Below are positions 34,831 to 43,994 of a DNA stretch of 64,000 nt, piece by piece (position 1 is the stretch's first letter; every line of letters begins with the position of its first letter). This DNA is from Roseibium sp. GTDB taxonomy: Bacteria > Pseudomonadota > Alphaproteobacteria > Rhizobiales > Stappiaceae. The stretch spans positions 1 through 64,000 of the forward strand of contig JAEPML010000019.1 in NCBI GenBank assembly GCA_017643925.1, read 5' to 3'. The notes beneath the pieces were generated by a model. The model was not told where the DNA came from. It was given only the letters and a program-made list of their open reading frames with translations, and ran no database searches. The position numbers were made by a program, and so were the translations under genes.

Positions 34831-36645
34831 TTGGCTCAAAAACGCCGCTTCCATATCACGCCGACACTCACCACCGTCATCGGAACCTTCGTTGCCGTAA
34901 CGGCTGCGCTTGTGCTCCTGGTCCAGGTGGCAACGTCAGAGAAAGTCGTCCGCTCACTGGGCGGCGAGCTGATCAATGTGGGGATGGATGCCCTCGAACA
35001 GGCTTTCTCCGAACAGATCAAGGCCATCGAAGAAGCCGGGGCCTATACCGAAGCGGCGTTGAATTCGGGCGCAGTCCTCATCAGCAAACCCCAGGAAACC
35101 GAAGAATACCTGTTCGGGATGCTGTCTGCGATGGAGCATGTTTCCTTTGTCATCATTGCCGACAAGGACGGAAACTCGCTGCAGGTTGACCGTGGCAGCG
35201 GCGACGGTGTGTTGGTGCCGAACTTTGTTCCTGCAAGGCAAAAGGATCCCGCGCTTGCCAGGTTGATAGATGCCTCTGCACGCCAAACGGAAGCCTTCTG
35301 GACCGAGCCGCAGTTCCACAACGCGCGGCAGCACACCTATGTTACCCATGTCCAGCCGGTTCATGACAGAGGTGTCTTCGAGGGTGTGATTATCACGGCC
35401 ATGTCGATGCACGGGCTCTCGGAGATTACGGCCGACATATCGACGGAGCTGGTAACCGTCTTCATGATCCATCCCGATGGCGGCAAGCTCGTCGCCCATC
35501 CACGCCTGCCCGATGTCTTCGACCGGCTGACCACGGTCTCGCCCCTCGTCGATCTGGAGCATTCCCCGGACGCATTCCTGGCAACGCTTCAGGAAACCAA
35601 GCGCGTCCGCGCATCACGATACGGGATCGATGAGGGTCATGAATTGCGCGTTGGTTACGACGCGGATCAGCAGAAGCGGTTCATCATTCTGGAAAAGGGA
35701 GAGCATGCACCAGAGAGTTTGCCCGTTACCATCGGAGCGCACTTCCCCGCCGAAATTCTCGAACAACCGCTGGACCAGTTGTCAAATTCCATCCTGATCG
35801 GGATGGCCCTTCTCGGCGTGTCCCTTATCGGCGCGGGTTTGCTGGCGCACCGGATCAGCCTCCCAATAAGGCGTGTGGCCCACGGTGCGCGCGCAGTTGC
35901 GGAACTTGACCTGGAAAACACCCAGGAACTCCCTCCCAGCCGGGTGCGGGAACTTGACGACCTCGCCAGCGGCTTCAATTCGATGGTCGCGGGCCTGAAT
36001 GCGTTTCGACGCTATGTGCCCAGGGCCCTGGTTCTCGAACTACTGAAGGAAGGGCGCGCCCATGCGCCACCGGAGGAACGCGAGGTCGCGGTACTTTTCA
36101 CCGACATTGCAGGCTTCACATCGGCATCAGAGGGCATGTCCGCGCGCGATACGGCGGAATTCGTCAATCATCATCTGTCTCTGCTGGGACACGAAATCAG
36201 AAGCCGTGGCGGCACGATCGACAAGTATATCGGCGACAGCGTGATGGCATTTTTCGGCGCCCCTCACCGGCTTGAAAATCCCGCAGAACTTGCCGCACAG
36301 GCAGCCATCGGCATGGACGTGGCAATCAGGGCAGATAACGCTGAACGCGCAAAACGCGGCCTGGCGCCTGTCAGGGTTCGAATAGGCCTGCATGTAGGGC
36401 CACTCATTGTCGGTGACATCGGTGCCCCGGACCGGGTCAACTACACGGTGATTGGCGACACCGTGAACGTGGCCGCGAGACTGGAAAGCCTTGGCACGGA
36501 AATTGACGACAAGGCCGAGGTCATCATCCTGGTGTCCAAGGCTGTTGCGGACCTTCTGTCGTCCGATTTCAAGCTGCAGCCCGTCGGCAAACACAAGGTG
36601 AAAGGCAAGCAGAACGAGATCGAGGTCGTCCGGCTGGTCCCCTGA
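34831..36645 (+). CDS. Class III adenylate cyclase with Cache-like sensor, first copy
   Basis: About 604 residues in the membrane: TM1 (TTVIGTFVAVTAALVLLVQV), a periplasmic sensor domain of about 270 residues (Cache-like), TM2 (ILIGMALLGVSLIGAGLLAH), HAMP (SLPIRRVAHGARAVAELDLE), then a CYCc catalytic domain. Catalytic metal Asp in EVAVLFTDIAGFTSASEG and KYIGDSVMAFF; substrate Lys in GGTIDKYIGD; Thr in NYTVIGDTVNVAARLE, where mammalian enzymes have Asp. This Thr marks class IIIb. Likely converts ATP to cAMP on an external cue. TTG 34831 aligns with the start of the second copy; TTG 34813 is the other option. Confidence 0.9.
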   Translation: MAQKRRFHITPTLTTVIGTFVAVTAALVLLVQVATSEKVVRSLGGELINVGMDALEQAFSEQIKAIEEAGAYTEAALNSGAVLISKPQETEEYLFGMLSAMEHVSFVIIADKDGNSLQVDRGSGDGVLVPNFVPARQKDPALARLIDASARQTEAFWTEPQFHNARQHTYVTHVQPVHDRGVFEGVIITAMSMHGLSEITADISTELVTVFMIHPDGGKLVAHPRLPDVFDRLTTVSPLVDLEHSPDAFLATLQETKRVRASRYGIDEGHELRVGYDADQQKRFIILEKGEHAPESLPVTIGAHFPAEILEQPLDQLSNSILIGMALLGVSLIGAGLLAHRISLPIRRVAHGARAVAELDLENTQELPPSRVRELDDLASGFNSMVAGLNAFRRYVPRALVLELLKEGRAHAPPEEREVAVLFTDIAGFTSASEGMSARDTAEFVNHHLSLLGHEIRSRGGTIDKYIGDSVMAFFGAPHRLENPAELAAQAAIGMDVAIRADNAERAKRGLAPVRVRIGLHVGPLIVGDIGAPDRVNYTVIGDTVNVAARLESLGTEIDDKAEVIILVSKAVADLLSSDFKLQPVGKHKVKGKQNEIEVVRLVP

Positions 36646-36803
36646 CGCCTGGCACACAGCAACACCTGATCCGCGCGCGCCAGGTCTTCCTTCACACAAA
36701 CCGTTTGCACTGTTCATGTGGTTCTGGAAAAGGTAGGCGGATGGCAATCATCTGTTGTCAATGAACCGACCAAACAGTCGGCAGCACTTAACCGGGGCAG
36801 ATC

Positions 36804-38618
36804 GTGTCGCAACACAGGAAACTCTTCATAACCCCGACACTGGCCACGGTGATCGGTTCGTTCGTGTTCGTGACTGCGGCGGCCATACTTGTCATCTTGT
36901 CAGCCACGTCTTCGACAGTCGTGCGGCAGCTTGGCGGCGAAATCGTCGAAATCGGCATGGAATCGGCCGAAATCGCCTTCATTGAGCAATTGCATGCCAT
37001 CACCTCGACCGCGGAATATACGAAGGTGTCGGTCGAAAGTCTGGAACTTCCCCTCGATGATCCCGATCTCCTGATCACCTATCTCTATGGCACGCTCGCT
37101 CCAATGGAACATGTCTCCTTCATGGTTCTGGTCGATCCGGACGGAGAAGGCGTCGACGTCGATCGCGGCGATGCGGAAGGATCCTTGCTCGCTGGTGAAG
37201 TCGACCTGAAGAATGACATCCCGGCATTGGTGCCCCTCGTCGAAAAAGCCGCGACACAAGACGATGCGTTTTGGAGCGATGCGCTCTATATGCCGAGCCG
37301 GGAACACACCTATTTTGTCTTCACCCAGCCGCTCAGCGCGGAAAAGGAGCATGTCGGCAGCCTCCTGATCGGCATGTCCCTGGACAGGGTGTCAGAAGTC
37401 ACCTGGCACATCTCCACCGACGATATCATGGTGTTTCTGATGAAGGAGGGATCGCACGAGATTATCGCGCATCCCGAGCTGCACCAGAGTTTCGACAGTC
37501 TGAGCGCGGAATCACCGCTCGTGCATGTCCGGCACGTTTCCGACGCCTTCCTGCGCGATTTCGAGCAAATGCAGAAGCTGGAGAATTCCTCCTTCGACAT
37601 ATCGGAGGATCTCGATCTCCATGTCGGTTTCGACCAGAACGGTGAGAAGCGCTTTGTAATCGTCGAGGAGAAAAACGAGAACCTGCGAGGCTTGCCTGTG
37701 CGTATCGGGGTGCATTTTCCCGCGCAGTTTCTGGACCAGCCGCTGCATCAGCTCATAACCGCAGCCGTGGCTGGGCTGGTCCTGCTGCTGCTGTCACTTC
37801 TCGGAGCGATCATGCTGGCGAAGCGCATCGCGCAGCCCATGCGCAGGGCTTCAAATGCGGCAAACGAGGTCGCTAAACTGAACCTTGGTGCAGTGAACGC
37901 ATTGCCCACCAGCGTCATTAGGGAACTGGATGACCTCTCCAAGGGTTTCAATGCCATGGTGGGCGGCCTCACCGCCTTCAACCGCTATGTTCCCAAAACG
38001 CTGGTGCAAAAGCTGTTGAGCGAAGGCCGTGCCGAAGCCCCTCCGGAGGAGCGCGAGGTTGCGGTTCTTTTCACCGATATCGCCGGGTTCACATCTGCTT
38101 CCGAGGGCATGTCGGCAACCGAAACAGCCGCGTTCGTCAATCACCACCTGTCCCTACTTGGCGCAGAAATCACCAAGCAGGACGGCACGATCGACAAGTA
38201 TATCGGCGACAGTGTCATGGCTTTCTGGGGAGCTCCCGAACGCCTGGACAATCCGGCTGAACCCGCCGCCAGAGCTGCCCTTGGAATGGCAGCAGCCATT
38301 CGTGCAGACAATGAAAAACGCCGCTCAAATGGACTGCTACCCGTGCGGATCCGTATCGGGTTGCATCTTGGTCCCCTCGTGGTCGGTGATATCGGTGCGC
38401 CCGAACGCGTCAATTACACGGTGATCGGTGACACCGTGAACGCCGCCTCACGGCTGGAAAGCCTCGGCAAGGAGATTGACGACACGGCCGAAGTCGTGAT
38501 CCTCGCTTCGCAGGAGATCACCGACAAACTGTCGGGCGACATCGCGATGCAGCCGATTGGACCGCAGATCGTCAAGGGCAAGTCCGAACCTCTGGAAGTT
38601 GTCCGGCTGCTGGGCTGA
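36804..38618 (+). CDS. Class III adenylate cyclase with Cache-like sensor, second copy
   Basis: 604 residues, GTG start at 36804 (GGGGCAG upstream). Same architecture as the upstream gene: MSQHRKLFITPTLATVIGSF, periplasmic sensor, second TM (VAGLVLLLLSLLGAIMLAKR), HAMP, CYCc. Catalytic motifs repeat closely: EVAVLFTDIAGFTSASEGMS, DGTIDKYIGDSVMAFW, VNYTVIGDTVNAASRLESLG. Active-site residues all present, so it should be active. The sensor domains diverge more than the catalytic ones, so the two may read different signals. The 158-bp spacing and orientation suggest a tandem duplication. Confidence 0.9.
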   Translation: MSQHRKLFITPTLATVIGSFVFVTAAAILVILSATSSTVVRQLGGEIVEIGMESAEIAFIEQLHAITSTAEYTKVSVESLELPLDDPDLLITYLYGTLAPMEHVSFMVLVDPDGEGVDVDRGDAEGSLLAGEVDLKNDIPALVPLVEKAATQDDAFWSDALYMPSREHTYFVFTQPLSAEKEHVGSLLIGMSLDRVSEVTWHISTDDIMVFLMKEGSHEIIAHPELHQSFDSLSAESPLVHVRHVSDAFLRDFEQMQKLENSSFDISEDLDLHVGFDQNGEKRFVIVEEKNENLRGLPVRIGVHFPAQFLDQPLHQLITAAVAGLVLLLLSLLGAIMLAKRIAQPMRRASNAANEVAKLNLGAVNALPTSVIRELDDLSKGFNAMVGGLTAFNRYVPKTLVQKLLSEGRAEAPPEEREVAVLFTDIAGFTSASEGMSATETAAFVNHHLSLLGAEITKQDGTIDKYIGDSVMAFWGAPERLDNPAEPAARAALGMAAAIRADNEKRRSNGLLPVRIRIGLHLGPLVVGDIGAPERVNYTVIGDTVNAASRLESLGKEIDDTAEVVILASQEITDKLSGDIAMQPIGPQIVKGKSEPLEVVRLLG

Positions 38619-38622
38619 TGGC

Positions 38623-39306
38623 TCAACTGCCGGTCAGCAGGGCCAGCGCCAGGTAACTAGCCATGCCATAAAGGCAAAGGAGGCTGAGACTCATGAACAG
38701 CCCGCGCACGCCGTCCTTGCCTGCCAAGAAACCGTAAGTGTGCCCAAGACGCGCAACTGCAAAGCCTGCGATTCAGACAAAGGCCGCAAAAGCGGGTGGA
38801 GATACCAGCGCAAACACGACGCCGAGAAACGCAAAATAGACCGTGTTTTCCGTGGCATTGCGATGGGTATTGTGGCGCCGCTCAAGCTCTTCCAGACCCT
38901 TTTGATCTGCCTGCGAACGGCTTTTGCCGGCCGCCGTCCACTCTTCGGGCGTCGCGTAGAGCTCAAATCGGCTCCGGGTCAGTTCCGTGCTCGTCATCAG
39001 CCAGCTGTGATTGGCCAGCAGCCCCGCCGCTGCGACTGTCAGCGCGACGAAAATTTCCCGCGTCGGAAGCGAAGGCTCCAACGGCTGAACTCCGAAGAGA
39101 AACAGGTTTACACCCAGGCTGATCACCAACAATGCAAAGGGATAGGCAACCACGATCAAGCGTAATTTCTGCTTGCGTGCATTTTTTTCTGCATCAGTGA
39201 TGGGACCACCCTCCAGGACAAATTTCTTTTTTGAAACAAATGCAAAGACGCCCTCAAGATAGGCGATTTGCTCGCGAAAACCAGCCCTCCGGATCCGGAT
39301 GAACAA
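38623..39306 (-). pseudogene. MAPEG-family membrane protein gene with in-frame TGA
   Basis: Frame from TTG 39306 runs to TGA at 38773-38775 after 177 residues. Beyond it the same frame stays open for 49 codons to a second TGA (38623-38625), encoding IAGFAVARLGHTYGFLAGKD then GVRGLFMSLSLLCLYGMASY, the expected last two helices of MAPEG. The N-terminal part has RHNTHRNATENTVYFAFLGV, the MAPEG E-N motif. Joining the parts gives a full four-helix MAPEG protein with the stop at a position that is normally aromatic (Trp or Phe). TGG to TGA is the simplest cause. Start uncertain. Confidence 0.7.
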
Positions 39307-39404
39307 TTCCTGAATGCAGCATTCAGCGCGAGTTCCACCGCCGCTGGCTAGCGTCCACCTGTCTTCAAGAACACGGCACAGCCACCAAACAGGAGTTCGT
39401 TAAA

Positions 39405-39839
39405 ATGTTTCGCAAGCTGATCATCACCACCACCACCGTCCTTGCTCTTTCCGCGGCAGCCCTGCCCGCCAGTGCCAATGGCATCAATATCGAGCAATTC
39501 GGTTTCGGCAATGTCACCGGGGGCACCCAGAACGGCTTCAACAACCTGATCGGCATTTTCCAGGATGGTCACCACAATGAAGGTCTCAGCCGACAGTTTG
39601 GCAACGGCAACACAGCCGCCATCGGCCAGACCGGCGCACACAATTTCGCTGATACCTGGCAGAACGGTTTCGGCAATTCCGCCGGCGTCGGCCAGTTCGG
39701 CACCGACCACAACGCGATCCTGACGCAGGACGGCAATGGCAACATTGCGGCCGGTGTCCAGGTTGGACACGGATGCGACGCTTCGGTCAACCAGGCCGGG
39801 TCCGGCAATGTTGCGGCCTTTGTCCAGACCTGCCCCTGA
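39405..39839 (+). CDS. csgA: Curlin-type amyloid subunit with ten 11-residue repeats
   Basis: 144 residues. Signal peptide MFRKLIITTTTVLALSAAAL, cleavage near ASA-N. The mature chain is ten consecutive half-repeats of exactly 11 residues, each starting Q-x-G, from QFGFGNVTGGT through QAGSGNVAAFV, and ends QTCP. Gln and Asn/Gly positions match the stacked beta-strands of curlin (CsgA/CsgB) amyloid. Two Cys (one in repeat 9, one in the tail) could form a disulfide. Secreted through CsgG-type machinery that is not in this window. Good start at 39405. First gene of a compact three-gene curli unit. Confidence 0.85.
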   Translation: MFRKLIITTTTVLALSAAALPASANGINIEQFGFGNVTGGTQNGFNNLIGIFQDGHHNEGLSRQFGNGNTAAIGQTGAHNFADTWQNGFGNSAGVGQFGTDHNAILTQDGNGNIAAGVQVGHGCDASVNQAGSGNVAAFVQTCP

Positions 39840-39918
39840 TCACATCCAAAAGAGATCCAGTCCCAAGTCTTCGGTGGCTCACCAGTCGCCACCGAAGGGA
39901 TCACAAGGAGACTTTCCA

Positions 39919-40308
39919 ATGCCCTCTTTCGCCAAAATCGGACTTCTGACCACATTGTTGGCCGCAGGTGCTGCCTACCAGGCGACATCCGATACGAACG
40001 CCCATGAGACGCAGCACGACATCGCCTGCCTGATCGAGGCGAGCACTTCCGCCGGGACCACGACGCTCACCGGGATTGTCAGGGGAGCTCCGGGTGAAAG
40101 TGGTCAATACAGGCTCTCCATCTCGGGAGGCGATGGCCGCAACAGCACACGCACGAGCCAGGGGGGCGCCTTTTCCATAGCACCAAACGGCGAGGCTCAA
40201 ACCGGTGTCGTCCGCCTGTCCAGCGGTGGTGTTTACGACGCCGACATGCAGATCTCAAAAGGTGGCGAAACCCACACCTGCAGCACGCGTATCGGCGACC
40301 GTATCTGA
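39919..40308 (+). CDS. csgH: CsgH-like curli chaperone
   Basis: 129 residues, ATG 39919 with AAGGAG 8 nt upstream. Signal peptide MPSFAKIGLLTTLLAAGAAY, cleavage before ATSDTNA. Mature domain HDIACLIEASTSAGTTTLTG through TGVVRLSSGGVYDADMQI, ending HTCSTRIGDRI; two Cys likely form a disulfide in a CsgC-like immunoglobulin fold. CsgH is the alphaproteobacterial equivalent of CsgC and keeps curlin soluble in the periplasm. Placed between two curlin genes, which supports the role strongly. Confidence 0.82.
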   Translation: MPSFAKIGLLTTLLAAGAAYQATSDTNAHETQHDIACLIEASTSAGTTTLTGIVRGAPGESGQYRLSISGGDGRNSTRTSQGGAFSIAPNGEAQTGVVRLSSGGVYDADMQISKGGETHTCSTRIGDRI

Positions 40309-40338
40309 AAAAAACAAACTCTTTGAAGGATTTACATC

Positions 40339-40743
40339 ATGCGCTCCGCAATGAAAAAAGCCACGCTCGCAGCCCTCATGCTGGGTACCCTGTCCACGGC
40401 CCCTGCCCTTGCAGGCGGTTCGTTTTCCATCACGCTCACACCGCAGAACGCGGAACAGGAACAATTGATGCGAGCGGGTCTCTTTGCTGCCGGCGTCGCC
40501 AACGACATGAGCAAGCAGGGCGGCATCAAGCAGAATGGTTTCGGCAATGTGGCGGGCGTCTTGCAAAACGGCTTTGGAAACCACGGGCTCGTTGTTCAGG
40601 AAGGCAATGGTCACAACGGAACCATCCAGCAACATGGCAACAATCACGCCTACGGCCTGTTTCAGTTCGGCAAGAACACCAACGGCCACGTCGTTCAGAA
40701 CGGGTACGGTCAGACTGGAACCACGTTCCAGTTCGGATGGTAG
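40339..40743 (+). CDS. csgB: Second curlin-type subunit with six 11-residue repeats
   Basis: 134 residues. Signal peptide MRSAMKKATLAALMLGTLST, cleavage near ALA-G. A non-repeat N-terminal part (GGSFSITLTPQNAEQEQLMR) is followed by six exact 11-residue repeats from QNGFGNVAGVL to QNGYGQTGTTF, and it ends QFGW. The shorter repeat array and extra N-terminal part suit a minor or nucleator curlin (CsgB-like), but the label could be swapped with the other curlin. Spaced 30 bp from csgH in the same direction. Confidence 0.78.
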   Translation: MRSAMKKATLAALMLGTLSTAPALAGGSFSITLTPQNAEQEQLMRAGLFAAGVANDMSKQGGIKQNGFGNVAGVLQNGFGNHGLVVQEGNGHNGTIQQHGNNHAYGLFQFGKNTNGHVVQNGYGQTGTTFQFGW

Positions 40744-40871
40744 GACTAGGTCAGCCTCTGCACATTTTCCGTACGACCAATGCAATTGCCGGGTAAGGTT
40801 GGCTGTGACGCCCCCCTTTCAGCCCGGCAACTGCCTGTTCCAGCGAGTGATTTCGCCTCGCCCTGGCTTCC

Positions 40872-43016
40872 TCAAGCCGCACTTGTCGCAGCAACGCCGT
40901 CAAGGAATGTCGACACCCGCTGACGCACCAGGTCAGTCTGTTCCTCAACGGAAACAGCCGACGCCAGAACCGAAGACGCAGAGCTGTTGGTCTGCGTGAT
41001 CGCCTGCGACACTTCCTCAACATTATGGGACGCATTCTGGGTGCCGTTCGCAGCCCTGACAGCGTTTTGCGAAATTTCCTGAACCGCCTGGTCCTGCTGT
41101 TCAATTGCAGAAGAAATCTGCTCCGACATTTGCTGAACATCCTCGACCGTCGTCACGATGCGGGAAATCGAACCGACGATCTTGTCGGTCGCTGCCTGGA
41201 CACCGGCGACCTGGCTCGAGATCTCATCGGTTGCCTTGGCCGTCTGCATGGCGAGGCCCTTGACCTCCGCCGCTACAACAGCAAAGCCCTTGCCCGCTTC
41301 TCCGGCCCTCGCAGCTTCGATGGTCGCATTCAATGCCAGAAGATTTGTCTGCTCGGCGACATCGCTGATCAGGCTGACCACAGATCCGATCTTGCTGGTC
41401 GACTGTGCCAGCAACTCAATGTCGGTATTGGTTGCGGCCGCCTCCTCCGCCGCAGTCTGGATGACGGTGCTGGAGTTCGACACCTGTTCCATCATCGTAC
41501 GGATCGACGCGCTCAACTCTTCGGTCGCTGCGGCGACATTTTCAACACTGTGCGATGCCGCCTGGGAGGAGTTCAGGGTCTCCTGCACTCGCCCGGCACT
41601 GCCCTCGGCGGTTTCACTCAACTCGCCGGCGGTCTCGTTCATGGCGTTGGCGGTTTCAGCCATGGAAGACAGGGCACTATTGATCTCCGTGTTGAAGTCA
41701 CTGATCAGTCCCTCGATCTTCTCCTGGCGCTTGGCCCGCCTGATATGACCGAGCTTGCGTTCCTCGGCCATTTTCTCGTTTTCAATCAGACTGTCCCTGA
41801 AGAACTTGACTGCCCGTGCCATCTGACCGATCTCGTCATTCGGTCTGGTGTCGATCGAGACACTGTCCGTATTGCCTTCCGCCAGCGATTTCATGGCCGA
41901 CACAAGTGCCGAAATCGGGTTGGTTATGGACCGCGCCATCAAGAACGCACCGGCTGCCGTCAGTGCCAGAACCGCAAGACTGATCAACATGATCCTGTCC
42001 CGAAGCGTGTTCAGGGATGCAAACACTTTGTCCGCGGCCTGCATTGAGATGATGGCCCATTTGTTGTTGCCGAATTCAATCGGCACACCGATCGTCAGCG
42101 CTTCAAGACCTGCTTCGGTGGCGCTCGTTGCGGTCGAAATGCGGCCACCCAGGGCAGCTTCAACCACATCCCCTTTGGCCATCGTACCGATACCGAACTT
42201 TTCCGCGTTTTCGGGACTGCGCGCCCACACCCGGCCTTCGGCTCCGGCCAGGAGGACCAGCATGTCTGTTGCCTGCTTCTTGTCCGCTCTCACGATGTCC
42301 TGGAAAACCGTGTGCGGCACCTCAAAGGCAATGACGCCGATCTTTTCTCCCCAGTTGACGATCGGGGCAGCCGCGTAGACCGAACCACTAGGCGACTGCC
42401 TGGTCGCAATGAAGTCGGAGGTCACGGCGGTGTTCTCATCCAGAGCGATGGCTTTTGCAAAAAGCTCGGAGACAATTTGCAGGTCACCCGCGGCCTCGTC
42501 GGCCTTGACGGCGAAAACGTCGGTCTTGTTCACCGAGTAGAGAAGCTGGCCTTCTCCATCGAACAGCCAGACGTCGCCATAATTCTGCCGGTCGGCGAGT
42601 TCCCGGAACCAGGGGTGAAACTTTTCGTGCATGCGGTCGTATTGATCAGATCCCGCCTTGTCGAGGGTTCGTCGCTCCTCGGGCGCAACCCCGGCATCGG
42701 TCATGTATTTTCTGCGGAGCGTCTCAAGAGGATCGCCTTCCAGTTTCTTCGCCGAAGAGGCAAAGTTCTGGATCGCCTGGATTGTGGTGGGGTTCTGCGC
42801 ATTGAACCGGATGTCCTTGTCGAGCGAAACCAGATTCTTTTGGACCTCGCTGGCCATATGCCGGGCATCGATGATCATGCTCTGTGTCGTCAGCTTCTGA
42901 ACGTCATCGGCGGCCGACCAATAGGCCAGCAACGCGACGTTTGAGATCGAGACAGCAACGAAGGCGCCGATGATCAACGGCAGCCGGATCGAGATTTTCG
43001 TATTCCGCAACATCAC
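40872..43016 (-). CDS. Methyl-accepting chemotaxis protein
   Basis: 714 residues. TM1 (LPLIIGAFVAVSISNVALLA), a large periplasmic dCache-like sensor (about 35-325), TM2 (RIMLISLAVLALTAAGAFLM), HAMP (about 350-405: SITNPISALVSAMKSLAEGN), and a MCP signalling domain. The hairpin tip SDVAEQTNLLALNATIEAAR, AGEAGKGFAVVAAEVKGLAM is intact. The end RVSTFLDGVAATSAA carries no CheR pentapeptide. Senses an extracellular small molecule, unknown. Monocistronic; long AT-rich region upstream. Confidence 0.93.
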   Translation of the reverse strand: MMLRNTKISIRLPLIIGAFVAVSISNVALLAYWSAADDVQKLTTQSMIIDARHMASEVQKNLVSLDKDIRFNAQNPTTIQAIQNFASSAKKLEGDPLETLRRKYMTDAGVAPEERRTLDKAGSDQYDRMHEKFHPWFRELADRQNYGDVWLFDGEGQLLYSVNKTDVFAVKADEAAGDLQIVSELFAKAIALDENTAVTSDFIATRQSPSGSVYAAAPIVNWGEKIGVIAFEVPHTVFQDIVRADKKQATDMLVLLAGAEGRVWARSPENAEKFGIGTMAKGDVVEAALGGRISTATSATEAGLEALTIGVPIEFGNNKWAIISMQAADKVFASLNTLRDRIMLISLAVLALTAAGAFLMARSITNPISALVSAMKSLAEGNTDSVSIDTRPNDEIGQMARAVKFFRDSLIENEKMAEERKLGHIRRAKRQEKIEGLISDFNTEINSALSSMAETANAMNETAGELSETAEGSAGRVQETLNSSQAASHSVENVAAATEELSASIRTMMEQVSNSSTVIQTAAEEAAATNTDIELLAQSTSKIGSVVSLISDVAEQTNLLALNATIEAARAGEAGKGFAVVAAEVKGLAMQTAKATDEISSQVAGVQAATDKIVGSISRIVTTVEDVQQMSEQISSAIEQQDQAVQEISQNAVRAANGTQNASHNVEEVSQAITQTNSSASSVLASAVSVEEQTDLVRQRVSTFLDGVAATSAA

Positions 43017-43506
43017 ACATCCCCCAGTTCATGGTGATGCGTAAAACTAGCCATAAGTCGAAAATGAAATGTTAATTGTTGGAATCGATTGCAATCTCAC
43101 ACAAAGTGAAATCGAATTAGAATTCGCGATTTTCTCCATATAAATAGCTGTTTTTCTAGCAGTTTTCTATTTCAGTTTTTGAAAGAAACTCAGATTTTGA
43201 GTTAATTTTTGCAACCGATTTCATTTTCTGTTTCATCGAAAACTTGTCCCGAATTCCAACCTGCCAACTGATTCTCCCCCCCCGAGCTTGTCGCCTCCGG
43301 GTCGATTCAGGCTTTTCACGGGACACGCAGGGGCTCTCGGGAACGGCGAGACGATCAATCGTTTCTCTCGGTTAGTTGAGCAGCTGTGTGAACACTCTCG
43401 GGAGCGTTTCGTTCAGGTCAGACGTTGTTGTGTCTGACGAGAAAAACAGTCGTTTCAGCGATCACGATCATCTGGACCGAGAACACTCAGACAACCGGAG
43501 CAGGAC
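43017..43506. other. Long AT-rich intergenic region with a hairpin leader
   Basis: About 490 bp, divergent promoters of the MCP and DM13 genes. The first 240 bp are very AT-rich. A run of eight C lies at 43276-43283. A perfect hairpin GTCAGAC-N8-GTCTGAC (43417-43438) sits about 70 bp before the DM13 start in the expected 5-prime leader. No gene supported. Confidence 0.45.
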
Positions 43507-43896
43507 ATGAACAATCGCAGAGATTTTTTGAAACTGGCCGTCGCCACCACCGGTCTTGCCTTGACCATAGGTCCGATACCGGCATTTGCCGGCAGCGATC
43601 GTTCCGGAAAGTTTTCCGGTCGCAGCAATCATGTCACCAAGGGCAAGGCCGTGGTCACCGGGAACACGGTGGTTCTCCAGTCCGACTTCACCTTTGATGG
43701 AGCGCCGGACGCGCGCGTCGGGTTCGGCAGGAACGGCAAATACGATTCCAGCACCGACCTTGGTGCGCTGAAGAAACTCAAGGGTAAGCAGAGCTATCGG
43801 ATTGGCCGCGCAATCGACACCGCCAAATACAACGAGGTCTATATCTGGTGCCGGAAATTCAACGTCCCTCTCGGCGTGGCGAAACTGGGTCGATAG
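43507..43896 (+). CDS. Tat-exported DM13 domain protein
   Basis: 129 residues. Twin-arginine signal NNRRDFLKLAVATTGLALTI, cleavage near AFA-G. Mature part: DM13 fold, SGKFSGRSNHVTKGKAVVTG, FTFDGAPDARVGFGRNGKYD, then EVYIWCRKFNVPLGVAKL with the conserved Cys at the W-C position. DM13 proteins are thought to be electron-transfer or redox-active; Tat export agrees with a cofactor fitted in the cytoplasm. Start has ACCGGAG about 10 nt upstream. No partner gene is obvious. Confidence 0.82.
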   Translation: MNNRRDFLKLAVATTGLALTIGPIPAFAGSDRSGKFSGRSNHVTKGKAVVTGNTVVLQSDFTFDGAPDARVGFGRNGKYDSSTDLGALKKLKGKQSYRIGRAIDTAKYNEVYIWCRKFNVPLGVAKLGR

Positions 43897-43994
43897 TTCT
43901 CCGGCCCAAAACCAGCCACCGAGAAACCTGTAACAAAGGCAAGGACTGTGCGGGATCCGGTCTCGCACATCCTGCGTGCCTCACAGGCCCTGCT

